NCBI GenBank assembly: GCA_900552085.1
Contig: URYB01000034.1
Span: forward strand, 1 to 14,154
Direction of reading: 5' to 3'
DNA: 14,154 bases
Source: an uncultured Lachnobacterium sp.
GTDB lineage: Bacteria; Bacillota; Clostridia; Lachnospirales; Lachnospiraceae
The notes under the pieces are model-generated. The model had not been told where the DNA came from and searched no databases. It saw nothing but the letters and a program-made list of their open reading frames with translations. Each line of letters begins with the position of its first letter. Positions within the stretch are counted from its first letter, which is position 1. This document shows, piece by piece, positions 13,780 through 14,154 of the stretch. The position numbers and the translations under genes are program-made.

Positions 13780-14154
13780 GAAGATGAGCGCAGAAAACAG
13801 ACCGAACAAAAGCTAATCAGGTTTGGCAAAGAAGAGTTCCTGAAAAAAGGATATGCAAAAGCCAGTCTCCGCGAGATCTGCAAAGCGGCCGGTGTGACGA
13901 CCGGAGCATTTTATTTTTCTTTTGAAAATAAAGAAGCACTGTTATCGGCAATTTTAGATCCGGTAATTGCAGATTATGAGCATATGTGTAGCGAACTGGC
14001 ACGCAGGGAAGAGGAAGATCCGGCTACTGCCGAGGATAATGAACGGCAGATTATGGAATATCTGTCCGGGCACCGTGAGGAGGCCATCCTTCTTATGGAA
14101 AAGGCGGGAGGCAGCCGATATGAGGGCTTTCGGCATCAGATAGATATGCAGATG
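13777..14154 (+). CDS. TetR/AcrR-family transcriptional regulator, 3'-partial
   Basis: The first 126 residues are in the window and the gene runs off the right edge; family members are usually about 190 residues. Residues about 7-53 form the TetR helix-turn-helix: LIRFGKEEFLKKGYAKASLR, EICKAAGVTTGAFYFSFENKEALL. The following helices belong to the ligand-binding and dimer domain. The ATG at 13777 has no Shine-Dalgarno sequence; with the mapped -10 the mRNA would start only a few bases upstream, so it may be leaderless. An in-frame TTG at 13738 is the promoter -35 and is not a credible start. It probably represses its own promoter and transport genes beyond the window edge. No lesion is visible in the part seen. 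Confidence 0.9.
   Translation, partial: MEDERRKQTEQKLIRFGKEEFLKKGYAKASLREICKAAGVTTGAFYFSFENKEALLSAILDPVIADYEHMCSELARREEEDPATAEDNERQIMEYLSGHREEAILLMEKAGGSRYEGFRHQIDMQM

Noticed and set aside
1..14154. CRISPR array, tRNA or rRNA gene, insertion sequence or prophage
   Set aside because: No regularly spaced repeats, clover-leaf sequence, transposase, terminal inverted repeats, integrase or phage structural genes were seen on either strand.

Overview
The window looks like chromosomal DNA of a gut-type Firmicute, most likely a Lachnospiraceae-like Clostridia. The grounds are AT-leaning DNA with AGGAGG-type ribosome sites, TTG starts, and family pairings typical of that group: DUF2975 with a YozG-like HTH, DUF4173, DUF3783, and an AraC regulator beside an ABC exporter. 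No tRNA, rRNA, CRISPR array, transposase or phage gene was seen, and no stretch over 300 bases lacks a gene.

Layout. Positions 1-1395 hold the 3' part of a TPR/GGDEF protein, cut by the window edge and broken inside its GGDEF domain. Positions 1427-3025 encode a DEAD-box RNA helicase. It is convergent with, and overlaps by 29 bp, a minus-strand two-component system (response regulator 4890-4207, histidine kinase 4214-2997). Divergent from the regulator is a plus-strand set: a PAPS-type sulfotransferase (5027-6214), an APS kinase (6252-6857) and a secreted GH25 lysozyme with three FN3 domains (6957-8795), closed by a strong 17-bp-stem terminator at 8812. Next comes a DUF2975 / small HTH / DUF4173 membrane cassette (8914-10947), its last gene broken. 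A DUF3783 gene (11012-11377) has a near-consensus promoter. Then come a broken AraC regulator (11383-12260), a broken half-size ABC exporter (12394-13730) and the start of a TetR regulator (13777 to the window end).

How the genes fit together. The most coherent system is 4.2-8.8 kb. An OmpR-type regulator is divergent from an enzyme pair that makes PAPS (APS kinase) and spends it (sulfotransferase), followed by a secreted wall hydrolase. The 136-bp divergent gap carries two 8-bp direct repeats 11 bp apart, placed as expected for OmpR/PhoB-class activation in both directions. I infer a regulated surface-sulfation module. The sulfated acceptor is unknown.

The second striking thing is a run of internal deletions. 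At least six junctions in four genes (GGDEF, DUF4173 twice, AraC, ABC twice) lack conserved family segments. They are not one-base slips. One ABC junction falls exactly where Walker A and the ABC signature share the same Ser-Gly-Gly coding sequence, suggesting deletion between short direct repeats. I cannot tell from sequence alone whether this is real decay or an assembly artefact.
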